The notes under the pieces were generated by a model. It saw nothing but the letters and a program-made list of their open reading frames with translations, made no database searches and was not told the DNA's origin. Positions 17,302 to 25,753 of a DNA stretch of 48,036 bases are shown here, piece by piece; positions within the stretch are counted from its first letter, which is position 1; each line of letters begins with the position of its first letter. Both the position numbers and the translations under genes were made by a program. The DNA comes from Armatimonadota bacterium (GTDB taxonomy: Bacteria > Armatimonadota > Zipacnadia > Zipacnadales > UBA11051), in the NCBI GenBank assembly GCA_013178155.1, contig JABLXH010000031.1, forward strand, positions 1 to 48,036, read 5' to 3'.

Positions 17302-19968
17302 TCAGGGCGTCGCTGGCGCCCGTCGGCCCACGGCAACCGCGACGGTCCACGTGGCCGGAACTGGCACGCGGAGGACCACGGACCCGGCTTCGCTGGCGAC
17401 GGGCACGGCATCACCGGTCAGCAACTCAGTCGCCGTCAGCCCCTCGGTCGGCCGCAGCAGCTCCGGATCGAGCCTGACCTCAGCCACCGTAGGCTCGCTC
17501 GACTGGTTCCGTACGGTCAGAAGCAGGGGCTGCTCACCACCCCCGAAGCGCTCCACCTGCACCCTCTCGTCGGCGCACCGGGCGCGGGTGATGGGCTCCC
17601 ACCCGGCCTCGGTCAGGCGGCGGATAATGGGCACATAGCGCCGCAGGAGACCGACATAGTCATCCGCCGTGGTGTTGTAGTACCCGCCCGGCCAGCAGCC
17701 GTACAGCAGATGGAGGTTGACGTATGGCTCCTCGTAATGGGCCGGGGCGCAGGGCAGGCTGCAGACCGGCTTGCGGAAGGCCATGGTGCGGGCGTACGTG
17801 TTGGTGTTCTGGATGTTCCACTCGTAGCCAAAGATATCGAGCAGTCGCAGCGTCGCCGGCACCGGCGAGATGTTGCCCTGGTTGGCGATGAGGTAGCGGC
17901 CCTTGTCGCGCAGGTAGCGCACCACCTCCCGCTGCAGCTCATAGGTCGCCATGTCCTTGACGATGGCCGGCTTGAGGGTGGCGTCAAAGATCAGTGGCGC
18001 GTCGGCGTAAGCGAAGTGCTCGGGGCGGTAGTCTAAAGCGCCGCCACCGACGTAGAAGTTGTCCCAGCCGAAACCGTCCATCACGGCCCCGCCTTCCGTA
18101 GCGGCCTTCTCCATGAGCGGGATCTGCTTTCTCAGGAAGAACTCCCCGGCCCCGCCCGGGATCTCGGGGTCGGCATTGAAGGGGATGTACTTGGCGGCCA
18201 GGATGCCAAACTCCTGTCTGTCGGCCCGGCCGTAGGGGTTACCGTTGCTGTCGTAGATGAGCGACTTGAGGTAAGCCTGGAAGATCTCGCGCAGGACCCC
18301 ATCTCGGTCCGGTCCGAAGTACTCCGCGTTGTAGGGGAAGTCGTAGGAGACAGGCGGGATCGCCTGATCCGGGTCCGCCAGCAGTCTCACCCGCTCCATG
18401 ATCTCCCTGGGCCCTGCTTCCTCGTAGCCCTCCATGCTCAGGTGCATGTTGGTGAACTCAACATAGGGAAACGTCAGGACCCCCAGGCTGTTGTCCGTCG
18501 CCATGCTTTCCGCGATACTCTTGGAGCCACCGCGCGTATCGGGCCCCCAGTGGTAAGCGAAGCCCAGGTCGCCCAGCTTGTCGTTATCCTTCAACGTCCC
18601 CCAGCAGACCCAGCCGCCCTCTTTGGGCACGCGCTTGACGAAGTACTCCGGGAAGTACCGGTAGTAGCGCTCGGCCGCCGACCGGAATCCCCAGGCAGGG
18701 TCGCAAGGGTACAGATAGAAAGTGAACTCCGCCGTGCGATCCTGCTTGGCGGTCAGGGGGGTCAGGTAGAAGTCCCAGGCGATGTAGAGCAGGCCGAGCT
18801 CCGGGTTGTAGGTGGTCCGCTGAAGACGCGCCGGCTCCAGCGGCACAGCCAGGCTCAGAGCGGCGTCATCGCGGCTGATGCAGGAGAAGGGGTACGGCGA
18901 CACCCGCGGCTTCTGCAGGAGTGATGGGTTGTTGAAGAACTCCCCCCGGCCTCGGGCCAGACGAGAGTGCGCGATGTCGTCCCACCAGCGCCACGAGCCG
19001 CGTTCTACCGGCACAGCGAAGTAGAGCGTGAGCGGGCGCCCTTGCCGGGCCTCATCCCGGACCTTGACGTCACAGCGGAGCCGCTCCCCATCGGCGGCAA
19101 AGCGCGCCTCCAGACGCAGACCGTGCAGGAGGCTCGCGGTCTCCACGAGCTGGTCACCGCGGCGCTCGACGAGGCCCTCCACCGGGATCAGGGTCTCTCC
19201 CTCGCGCCAATCCCGGATCAGGAAACCGGTCAGAACGTTGAGGCGACGGCTGGTGGACGAAAGCGTCGTGTCGCCCTGGCGCAGGCCGGCAACCCGTCCG
19301 GTGCTGTCCAGCCGTAGGGTCAGGCCTTCAGAGGTCTTGAGCTCATGCACAGGCTCGCGCGCCGGCTGACGGGCTGGGACGACGCCAAAGCCATCAAAGG
19401 CGCGCATCGCCGGGTCCAGGCCCACCAGCTCCAGACCGTCCACCAGCCAGGTGTAGCTGTCGCGAAGGGCAGGGTCGGTTTCATACATGTAAATGATAAT
19501 GCCCCGGACGCGGTCGCGGTTGTAATCAATGATGGTGTCCGTGAGCTGGACCCACTCGCCGACCGGGACCGTGTGCACGGTGAACTGCTGTAGCGGCGAG
19601 TCACCGTTGTAGACCACCACGCACATGTTCTTTTGGGTGACCCGGGGGTCGTCGGAAGTCACCTTCACCCAGTACCGCAGATGGCCGAAGGCACTCCAGT
19701 CGGTGGTCTCGGGGTCAAAGGCGCGAGCATACTGCGGATAGCTCTCCTCCCCGGTCTTCGCTGAGTGCAGACGGAAACGCAGACAGCCGCGCCCCTCCTT
19801 GTAGTCAGCGGTCTCCAGCGCCACCTCGCCGGTCCACTTGTGGCCAAGCTCCGGCTGCCCCGGCTGGTAGAGGCCTGGATCCTCCATGTTGTCCACCAGT
19901 CGGATTGTGTCAGCACGGACGACCGCCGCCAGCAGGGACATACTTAGCAAGATCATCGGGCGTGTCAT
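17302..19968 (-). CDS. Secreted barrel protein with an N-terminal carbohydrate-binding-like domain
   Basis: An 888-residue exported protein. A signal peptide (MILLSMSLLAAVVRA) is followed by a CBM11/CIA30-like beta domain (about 25-200; HLRYWVKVTSDDP, GEWVQLTDTIIDYN, YTWLVDGLELVGLD), a large beta-sandwich (about 220-420), a TIM-barrel-like region (about 430-800) and a small C-terminal beta domain. The barrel contains VMDGFGWDNFYVGGG (D631, D636), a plausible acidic active-site strand, and QREVVRYLRDKGRYLIANQG. I do not recognise a CAZy family. GGAGG sits five bases before ATG 19968, which also starts the signal peptide; the open frame continues upstream only into unlikely sequence that would overlap the preceding gene. 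It is in a run with the neighbouring barrel protein (76-bp gap) and the DUF4139-like gene. Glycosidase activity is inferred from fold. Confidence 0.72.
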   Translation of the reverse strand: MTRPMILLSMSLLAAVVRADTIRLVDNMEDPGLYQPGQPELGHKWTGEVALETADYKEGRGCLRFRLHSAKTGEESYPQYARAFDPETTDWSAFGHLRYWVKVTSDDPRVTQKNMCVVVYNGDSPLQQFTVHTVPVGEWVQLTDTIIDYNRDRVRGIIIYMYETDPALRDSYTWLVDGLELVGLDPAMRAFDGFGVVPARQPAREPVHELKTSEGLTLRLDSTGRVAGLRQGDTTLSSTSRRLNVLTGFLIRDWREGETLIPVEGLVERRGDQLVETASLLHGLRLEARFAADGERLRCDVKVRDEARQGRPLTLYFAVPVERGSWRWWDDIAHSRLARGRGEFFNNPSLLQKPRVSPYPFSCISRDDAALSLAVPLEPARLQRTTYNPELGLLYIAWDFYLTPLTAKQDRTAEFTFYLYPCDPAWGFRSAAERYYRYFPEYFVKRVPKEGGWVCWGTLKDNDKLGDLGFAYHWGPDTRGGSKSIAESMATDNSLGVLTFPYVEFTNMHLSMEGYEEAGPREIMERVRLLADPDQAIPPVSYDFPYNAEYFGPDRDGVLREIFQAYLKSLIYDSNGNPYGRADRQEFGILAAKYIPFNADPEIPGGAGEFFLRKQIPLMEKAATEGGAVMDGFGWDNFYVGGGALDYRPEHFAYADAPLIFDATLKPAIVKDMATYELQREVVRYLRDKGRYLIANQGNISPVPATLRLLDIFGYEWNIQNTNTYARTMAFRKPVCSLPCAPAHYEEPYVNLHLLYGCWPGGYYNTTADDYVGLLRRYVPIIRRLTEAGWEPITRARCADERVQVERFGGGEQPLLLTVRNQSSEPTVAEVRLDPELLRPTEGLTATELLTGDAVPVASEAGSVVLRVPVPATWTVAVAVGRRAPATP

Positions 19969-20044
19969 GCTTACCTCCATCGGCAGCGCCAGCAGGAAAC
20001 GGGCTGGTGAGCAGCCGTCACGCGGCGGGCGGTAACCCCGCCGG

Positions 20045-22297
20045 TCAGAATCCCCAGGTCGGGCCATAGCGGCCGCCCACCACGAAATCACCCAGACGCA
20101 GGGCACGCTGGGTGATGGTCGTCGGTGCCCCCAGTTCGGCCCGCCGACGCAGTTCCTCGATGTGCCCGAGGCGCGAGACCACTGACCAGTCGTCGGTCCG
20201 CGTGGTCTTGGCATTGCCGTCCCGGAAGGTTACACCCGTTGCGCCCTCGTCGTAGTACTTCAGCGCTAGCTTCATGATCTGGTCGAGTGATGGCGCGTCC
20301 CAGGCGACGATGGTGGGTCGCCACGGTACGCCCCTTGTCCCGCAGGCCTCGCGGAAGAAGGCCAAGTCGTAGTCCCGGGCCTGTCCTCCGCCGGCGTGCA
20401 GGTAGGGCGAGACGTCGTCCAGCAGGCCCTGGGCCGCCCACCCGCGCACATCCACCCCAAAGCGCAGGTTGTCGGCCTCGTTGGCCATGACGAAGGCGCT
20501 GATCTGCAGCCGTTGCCCGTCGCCCCGCCGCTGCTGTTCAGCGTCCAGCATGGCCCGCACCTCCTGCATGAACTGTGTCATGAGGGCCACGCGGAGTTCC
20601 TGGATGCGAGGGTCGTCCTCGGCCACCTGGCGGGCCTCAGCACCGTACCGCTCGCGGAAAAGCGCACAGAAGGGTTCCTCCCACAAGACATAGGGCGCTC
20701 CCCGCACGTAGATGATGTTGACCCCGTCGGCGCCGAACCTGACCGCCTCGCGCAGGACGTCTATCAGGTGCGCCCGCACCTGCGGCACCGCAAAGCTCAT
20801 CCGCGCCACGGGCGTGCCGTCGCGGTCTACGCAGCGCCACTCGGGATGCTGCTGATAGAAAGGCGAGGTGAAGAACTCCTCATAGGGCGGGCCGTATTCC
20901 CACGCGGCGGTGCGAATGCTGACATGCACCCGCATGCCCAGGGCCTTGCCCGCCTCGATATGCAGCTTGGTCGGGTTGACGCCGGTGCGCAGCATCTCCT
21001 GCATGGCCTGGGAGTAGGTGCGGTCCCCGTTGTCCGGGTAGACCTCCAGCAGTTGCCCGTCGCGAAGTCCCAGCACCGTGCCGACTTCGGAGGGGTAGTT
21101 GACGAAGTCCGCCCCGCCCACCGCCACATGCAACAGGCCGAAGTCGGAGTCAGCGAACTCCTGGACCTCTTCCATGATCTCCTCGGCGGTCGTGGGGCCC
21201 TTCTCATAGATGTAGCTGAAGCCATCAATGGAGGTACACAGGCGCCTGGTGTCGCGCCGCTCTCGATCCGCGCGGATGGTCTGCACTTCCTCATCAGTGA
21301 GGGGCACCAGCTTGACGTAAGCAACCTCAGCGTCCTGCGCCGTGCCCTTGCTCTGCGCGGCCAGCCAGAGCTTCTGTCCGGTGACATCGGCCGCCTTGAA
21401 GAAGACCTCTTCCACGGCCCCTCGCGCCCTGGAGCGGCCCACGTAGGCCAGGTCGTCGCTGAGCTTTACCCGTATCTTCGGGCTCATCAGCCCCAGGTAG
21501 ATGGCATGCCAGCCTGAGACACCCAGATCAATGCTCACCGGTGGTGGGGCGGCCTGCGCCAGCGCCGAGAGGTAACGGCCCCGGTAAGGGCCGATCTCGT
21601 ACTCCAGCACCTTCCACTTGCCCTTCGCCCGCCGGTCAGACAGAGCGGAAGCCGGCTCGGCCCGACTGAGGTCGGTGATGACCACGGGGTTGGCGCCATT
21701 GGCCCAGTCCAGTACGGTCGCGCCACCCATGAAGCCGGCCGGCTGGACCTCGATATCATCGCAGAAGAGCGCTCCCTCGGCGAACTGGGCCGTGACCGTC
21801 ACCCGGAACTCGGCGATGGGCCAGGCAACGCTCGGGGTGACCATGACATTGAACCGCCGCCAGTCGTAGGTGCCGGGCGGGATGTCCGCCCAGACCTGCA
21901 GGCCCTCGGCGTAGGGCCGGTCGCGGTACAATACGTGCACGTACAGCCGGGCATGCTCCGCCTCACCCCGCTCGGGGGCAAACCGTACGCCTGTGGCCTT
22001 GAACCAGCCGCTCACGACGAAGGCCTGGGTCCGCACGCTCTCCTGGTACTGGCGGAGCCACTGCTGCTCCTCCGAGGGGCGCAGCACCAGGCCGACGGCG
22101 CCCGAATGGGCGGCCTCGGCGCTCAGCTCCCAGTTGCGGGGACCGAAGGGCCCCCACTCGGCGGGGGCACCGTCTTCGCCCACCTGCTCGAAGCCACCGT
22201 TGCGCACCCCCGCCGGCGGCAGTTCCGCCTGGGCCAGCACCGTGGTGCACAGGCCGAGAGCGACGGCAACGGCGGCTGTCTGGCAGAACTCAAGCAT
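20045..22297 (-). CDS. Secreted barrel protein with a CBM4/9-like domain
   Basis: A 750-residue exported protein: signal peptide (AVAVALGLCTTVLAQA), then a CBM4/9-like beta-sandwich (about 28-210; GVRNGGFEQVGEDGAPAEW, FVVSGWFKATG), a second beta domain (about 215-345), then a TIM-barrel-like region (about 355-735) resembling GHL/GH10-type putative glycosidases (EYGPPYEEFFTSPFYQQHPE, RFGADGVNIIYVRGAPY, YDEGATGVTFRDGN). No unambiguous acid/base pair could be assigned by eye. AGGAGG is five bases before ATG 22297. The gene starts 18 bases after the stop of the URO-D-type methyltransferase, so the two are almost surely co-transcribed. It is followed by the 888-residue barrel protein, and the two enzymes may act on the same substrate. 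Secretion is sure; class is moderately sure. Confidence 0.72.
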   Translation of the reverse strand: MLEFCQTAAVAVALGLCTTVLAQAELPPAGVRNGGFEQVGEDGAPAEWGPFGPRNWELSAEAAHSGAVGLVLRPSEEQQWLRQYQESVRTQAFVVSGWFKATGVRFAPERGEAEHARLYVHVLYRDRPYAEGLQVWADIPPGTYDWRRFNVMVTPSVAWPIAEFRVTVTAQFAEGALFCDDIEVQPAGFMGGATVLDWANGANPVVITDLSRAEPASALSDRRAKGKWKVLEYEIGPYRGRYLSALAQAAPPPVSIDLGVSGWHAIYLGLMSPKIRVKLSDDLAYVGRSRARGAVEEVFFKAADVTGQKLWLAAQSKGTAQDAEVAYVKLVPLTDEEVQTIRADRERRDTRRLCTSIDGFSYIYEKGPTTAEEIMEEVQEFADSDFGLLHVAVGGADFVNYPSEVGTVLGLRDGQLLEVYPDNGDRTYSQAMQEMLRTGVNPTKLHIEAGKALGMRVHVSIRTAAWEYGPPYEEFFTSPFYQQHPEWRCVDRDGTPVARMSFAVPQVRAHLIDVLREAVRFGADGVNIIYVRGAPYVLWEEPFCALFRERYGAEARQVAEDDPRIQELRVALMTQFMQEVRAMLDAEQQRRGDGQRLQISAFVMANEADNLRFGVDVRGWAAQGLLDDVSPYLHAGGGQARDYDLAFFREACGTRGVPWRPTIVAWDAPSLDQIMKLALKYYDEGATGVTFRDGNAKTTRTDDWSVVSRLGHIEELRRRAELGAPTTITQRALRLGDFVVGGRYGPTWGF

Positions 22298-22315
22298 GGC
22301 TGCCTCCTGGCACGG

Positions 22316-23404
22316 TCAAATCGCGTAGCCTTCCACAAACTCCGCCACCGCCCGGACCTTCTCGATGTCGCCGGGCGGCGAGATCTCATCAGAGATACCC
22401 AGAACTACCCGCGGCCCCCACAGGTCGAGGATCTCCCGGGCGAAGTCCACAACCTCCTGCACCGAGTGCTGCGGCATGAAATGGGTGCAGGGGATGCCAT
22501 CCACCAGTATCTGATCCTCGGCCATGGCCGCCCGCATCTCCTGGAGGGTCACGTCGCCCTGCGGCAGTGGGGTCAGAGCCTCGATGCCATCCATGCCGCT
22601 CTCCCTGATGTACGGCAACAGCGGCTTCACCGCCCCGTCCCAGTGGGCATGACAGGCCTTGCCCGCGGCATGGAGTTGGGCCGAGCGCTTCTGGTAATGG
22701 GGCAAGTACCAGCGCTCGAAGATGGCCGGGCTGACGAACTCGCCTGCCACGTTGTCGCCGAAATTGATGATGTCTACGGGACACTGGCAGACCACTTCGT
22801 AGATAGCATCATCGGTCTCATCGAGGGTCTCCAGGAGGTGGGTCATCTCGGCCGGGTAGTCATGGTACAGGTAGTGGAAGCCCTCAAAGCCGGTGTACTG
22901 AATGATGAGACGCTGCACGTTGACGCGTGGGGTATAGAGGGTCGGGGCGGCGCGATCGCCCAGGAGGGCATCCTGGGCCGCGAAGGTCTCGGCGTCCCAG
23001 CGCCAGGTGGTATGCCGCAGCAGGTACTCAAGCACCGGGAAGTCAGCGGCGGTCTTGAGGGGCCATTCGGCATAGTGCCAGCTCAGCGCCCGGTTCTCGG
23101 TAGTCTGCGAGATCTCGCCTACCGGAGTGCGCCAGGTCACCCGCTGCCCGCCAGGCAAGGCTTCTGTGACAACCTCCACGTCACCCGTCTGCTCGGCCAC
23201 CAGGCACTGGTTGAGCATGAAGTAAGCCCGGGGTGAGCAGTTCAGGTCGTCGTAGATGGCCAGATGGTCCAGGTCGCGGTAGCGGGGCGGGAGTGTCCCG
23301 TCGCGGCGGTTGACATGGATCCAGTGCTCCAACCGCGGCTGCCACAGCGAGCGGTCCACAGGTTCGCGGCGGAAGATGGCGGTGTGACGCTGGCGGAAGG
23401 TCAT
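22316..23404 (-). CDS. Uroporphyrinogen-decarboxylase-family protein with an altered zinc motif
   Basis: A 362-residue cytosolic URO-D superfamily protein (RQRHTAIFRREPVDRSLWQP near the start; INFGDNVAGEFVSPAIFERWYLP, 213-235; GISDEISPPGDIEKVRAVAEF at the end). Where the paralogue at 4206-5267 has the zinc-type HSCG, this one has HWDG (H254, D256), so the Cys ligand is replaced by Asp. It could still bind zinc, could use another metal, or could have another role. GAGGTG lies four bases before ATG 23404; an in-frame ATG six codons upstream and longer versions lack a proper site. It leads the minus-strand run that continues, 18 bases on, with the secreted barrel gene. It diverges from the YyaL-like gene (166-bp gap). 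The family is secure; methyltransferase function is inferred. Confidence 0.8.
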   Translation of the reverse strand: MTFRQRHTAIFRREPVDRSLWQPRLEHWIHVNRRDGTLPPRYRDLDHLAIYDDLNCSPRAYFMLNQCLVAEQTGDVEVVTEALPGGQRVTWRTPVGEISQTTENRALSWHYAEWPLKTAADFPVLEYLLRHTTWRWDAETFAAQDALLGDRAAPTLYTPRVNVQRLIIQYTGFEGFHYLYHDYPAEMTHLLETLDETDDAIYEVVCQCPVDIINFGDNVAGEFVSPAIFERWYLPHYQKRSAQLHAAGKACHAHWDGAVKPLLPYIRESGMDGIEALTPLPQGDVTLQEMRAAMAEDQILVDGIPCTHFMPQHSVQEVVDFAREILDLWGPRVVLGISDEISPPGDIEKVRAVAEFVEGYAI

Positions 23405-23570
23405 CTGACACCTCGCGGTCATTTGGGCAGTGCCTCTTCGCCGCACCGAGGAGCGGTTCCTGCGCGGCGGTCCATGGCTCGTCACGTGGGCGGACGGTTG
23501 AGGGGCTTGGGCAAAAGGGAACCACGGGTTGCCGCCCTCGTCTAAGAAGCATAACCAGGGAAGTGATCGC

Positions 23571-25667
23571 ATGGCCCGGTCCGAGTCGCGTCCAACCAAC
23601 CGCCTCATCCACGAGCCCAGCCCCTACCTGCAACAGCACGCCCACAACCCGGTGGACTGGTACCCGTGGAGCGAAGAGGCCTTCGCCCGCGCCAGGGCCG
23701 AGGACAAGCCGGTGTTCCTCTCAATCGGCTATGCGACATGCCATTGGTGTCACGTGATGGAGCGAGAGTCCTTTGAGGACCCGCAGGTCGCGGCCCTGAT
23801 GAACGAGGCCTTCGTCAATGTCAAGGTAGACCGCGAGGAGCGCCCGGACATAGACAGCGTCTACATGACTGTCTGCCAGGCTATGACGGGCAGTGGGGGC
23901 TGGCCTCTGACCATCGTCATGACCCCGGACAAGCAGCCCTTTTATGCGGCCACTTATATTCCGAAGGACAACCGCTTCGGGCGCGTCGGTATGCTGGAGC
24001 TGGTGCCGCGGCTCCGGGAGTTCTGGCGCCAGAGACGTAACGAGGCCCTGGACCTCGGCGAGCGCGTCAGCCAGGCCCTGCAGCAACTGGGGGCCTCACG
24101 GCCAGGCTCCTCGCCTCATGCCGACACGTTGTATGAAGCGTACCGCGACCTGTCGTCCATCTTTGACCACGAACGGGGAGGATTTGGCAAAGCGCCCAAG
24201 TTTCCAGTCCCCCACCACTTACTCTTTCTCCTGCGGTACTGGCACCGGACTGGCGAGCAGCAGGCCCTCGACATGGTGACCCAAACCCTTCAAGCCATGC
24301 GGCGGGGAGGCATCTACGACCATGTGGGCTTCGGTTTCCACCGGTACTCCACGGATGCCGACTGGCTGGTACCGCACTTTGAGAAGATGCTTTACGACCA
24401 GGCCCTGTTGACCCTGGCCTATCTGGAGACCTGTCAGGCAACCGGCGACAGTCAATACGCTGAGGTCGCCCGCGAGCTCATCACCTACGTGCTCCGTGAC
24501 ATGACCTCACCGGACGGCGCCTTCTACTCGGCGGAGGATGCCGACAGCGAGGGCGTAGAGGGCAAGTTCTACGTCTGGACGGTAGATGAGCTGGCGAAGG
24601 TCCTGGGGGCCGAGGGCCTTGCCCTGGCTCGTGTGCTGTGGAGCGTGGCGGACAAAGGCAACTTCGCCGAGGAGGCCTCTGGCCGGCCCACCGGTCACAA
24701 CATCCTGCACCAGACCCAGAGTCTGGCCGAGGTGGCTGAGCGTCTGGGCTGCAGCCAGCAGGACCTCCTTCGACACCGCGAGCGCTTGCGGGAGTTGCTG
24801 CACAGACATCGGCGGGAGCGCATCCGGCCACTGAGAGACGACAAGATCCTGACCGACTGGAACGGACTGATGATCGCGGCTCTTGCCCGGGCCGGCGTCG
24901 TGCTCGGCGAGGCGCAGTACACCCGGGCGGCCGTCACCGCCGCTGAGTTTATTCGCCGGGAGCTGACCCTTGCTGACGGCTACCTGCTGCACCGCTTCCG
25001 CGACGGCCAGGCGGGTCTCAGCGGCTACCTCGACGACTATGCTTTCCTGACCTGGGGGCTGCTGGAGCTCTATGAGGCCACGTTTGAGCCGCGGTGGCTG
25101 GATTGGGCCATGGACCTGACCCAACAGCTCGTGCAGCACTGGTGGGATGAGTCCGGCGGCGGCTTCTTCTTCACGAGCGAGCATGCCGAACCGCTCCTGG
25201 TGCGGTCCAAGGACCTCTACGACGGCGCCATCCCCTCCGGCAACGCCGTGGCCCTAAGCAACCTGCTGCGGCTGGCTCGCCTGACTGGTCGGACCGAACT
25301 GGAGGGGTATGCCGACCGCATGTTGCGGGCTTTCGGGGCACAGGTCCGCAGCAACCCCACTGCCCACACCCATCTTCTGAGTGCGCTGGACTTCGCACTC
25401 GGCCCGACGCGGGAGGTCGTCATCGCCGGCGACCCGGCTTCGGCCAGCGCCCAGCCGCTACTGCGGGCCGCCCGCAGCGGCTACCGGCCACGGCAGGTTC
25501 TCCTCCTCAAGTCCGCCGAGACAGCCGCAGCGTTAGGCCAGTTGGCGCCCTACACCGCTCCGCTGCCCATCGAGGAGCATCAGGCCGTCGCGTATGTCTG
25601 CAACAACGGTGCCTGCGAGTTGCCCACGAGTGACCCCGGGGAACTGACCACGCGCCTGGACCAGTGA
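23571..25667 (+). CDS. YyaL/SPATA20-type thioredoxin-fold protein (DUF255)
   Basis: A 698-residue cytosolic protein of the widespread YyaL/SPATA20 family (usual length about 680-700). The N-terminal thioredoxin-like domain begins [21 protein letters not shown] and has the redox motif CHWCHVM (C57, C60), followed by [11 protein letters not shown] and [11 protein letters not shown]. The remainder is an alpha/alpha toroid of the six-hairpin glycosidase type ([48 protein letters not shown]). The family is conserved from bacteria to humans but has no settled reaction; links to N-acylglucosamine-epimerase-like folds and redox control are suggested from structure. ATG 23571 is preceded by only a weak site (AGGGAAG). 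It diverges from the URO-D gene and ends 86 bases before a glycoside hydrolase gene. Family call is very sure. Confidence 0.93.
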   Translation: MARSESRPTNRLIHEPSPYLQQHAHNPVDWYPWSEEAFARARAEDKPVFLSIGYATCHWCHVMERESFEDPQVAALMNEAFVNVKVDREERPDIDSVYMTVCQAMTGSGGWPLTIVMTPDKQPFYAATYIPKDNRFGRVGMLELVPRLREFWRQRRNEALDLGERVSQALQQLGASRPGSSPHADTLYEAYRDLSSIFDHERGGFGKAPKFPVPHHLLFLLRYWHRTGEQQALDMVTQTLQAMRRGGIYDHVGFGFHRYSTDADWLVPHFEKMLYDQALLTLAYLETCQATGDSQYAEVARELITYVLRDMTSPDGAFYSAEDADSEGVEGKFYVWTVDELAKVLGAEGLALARVLWSVADKGNFAEEASGRPTGHNILHQTQSLAEVAERLGCSQQDLLRHRERLRELLHRHRRERIRPLRDDKILTDWNGLMIAALARAGVVLGEAQYTRAAVTAAEFIRRELTLADGYLLHRFRDGQAGLSGYLDDYAFLTWGLLELYEATFEPRWLDWAMDLTQQLVQHWWDESGGGFFFTSEHAEPLLVRSKDLYDGAIPSGNAVALSNLLRLARLTGRTELEGYADRMLRAFGAQVRSNPTAHTHLLSALDFALGPTREVVIAGDPASASAQPLLRAARSGYRPRQVLLLKSAETAAALGQLAPYTAPLPIEEHQAVAYVCNNGACELPTSDPGELTTRLDQ

Positions 25668-25739
25668 GCCTCTACAGCGCAGGTGACGGCGCCCCCGCTG
25701 CCGAAAGACCGCGGGCGGGTGTTACGCTCGCCAACGCGT

Positions 25740-25747
25740 GGAGGTGA
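25740..25747 (+). promoter_or_regulatory. Strong ribosome-binding site deciding a TTG start
   Basis: GGAGGTGA at 25740-25747 is a near-perfect Shine-Dalgarno sequence six bases before TTG 25754. The next in-frame ATG codons (25784 and 25787) would cut into the signal peptide, so the TTG start is preferred. Confidence 0.75.
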
Positions 25748-25753
25748 TCCGTC

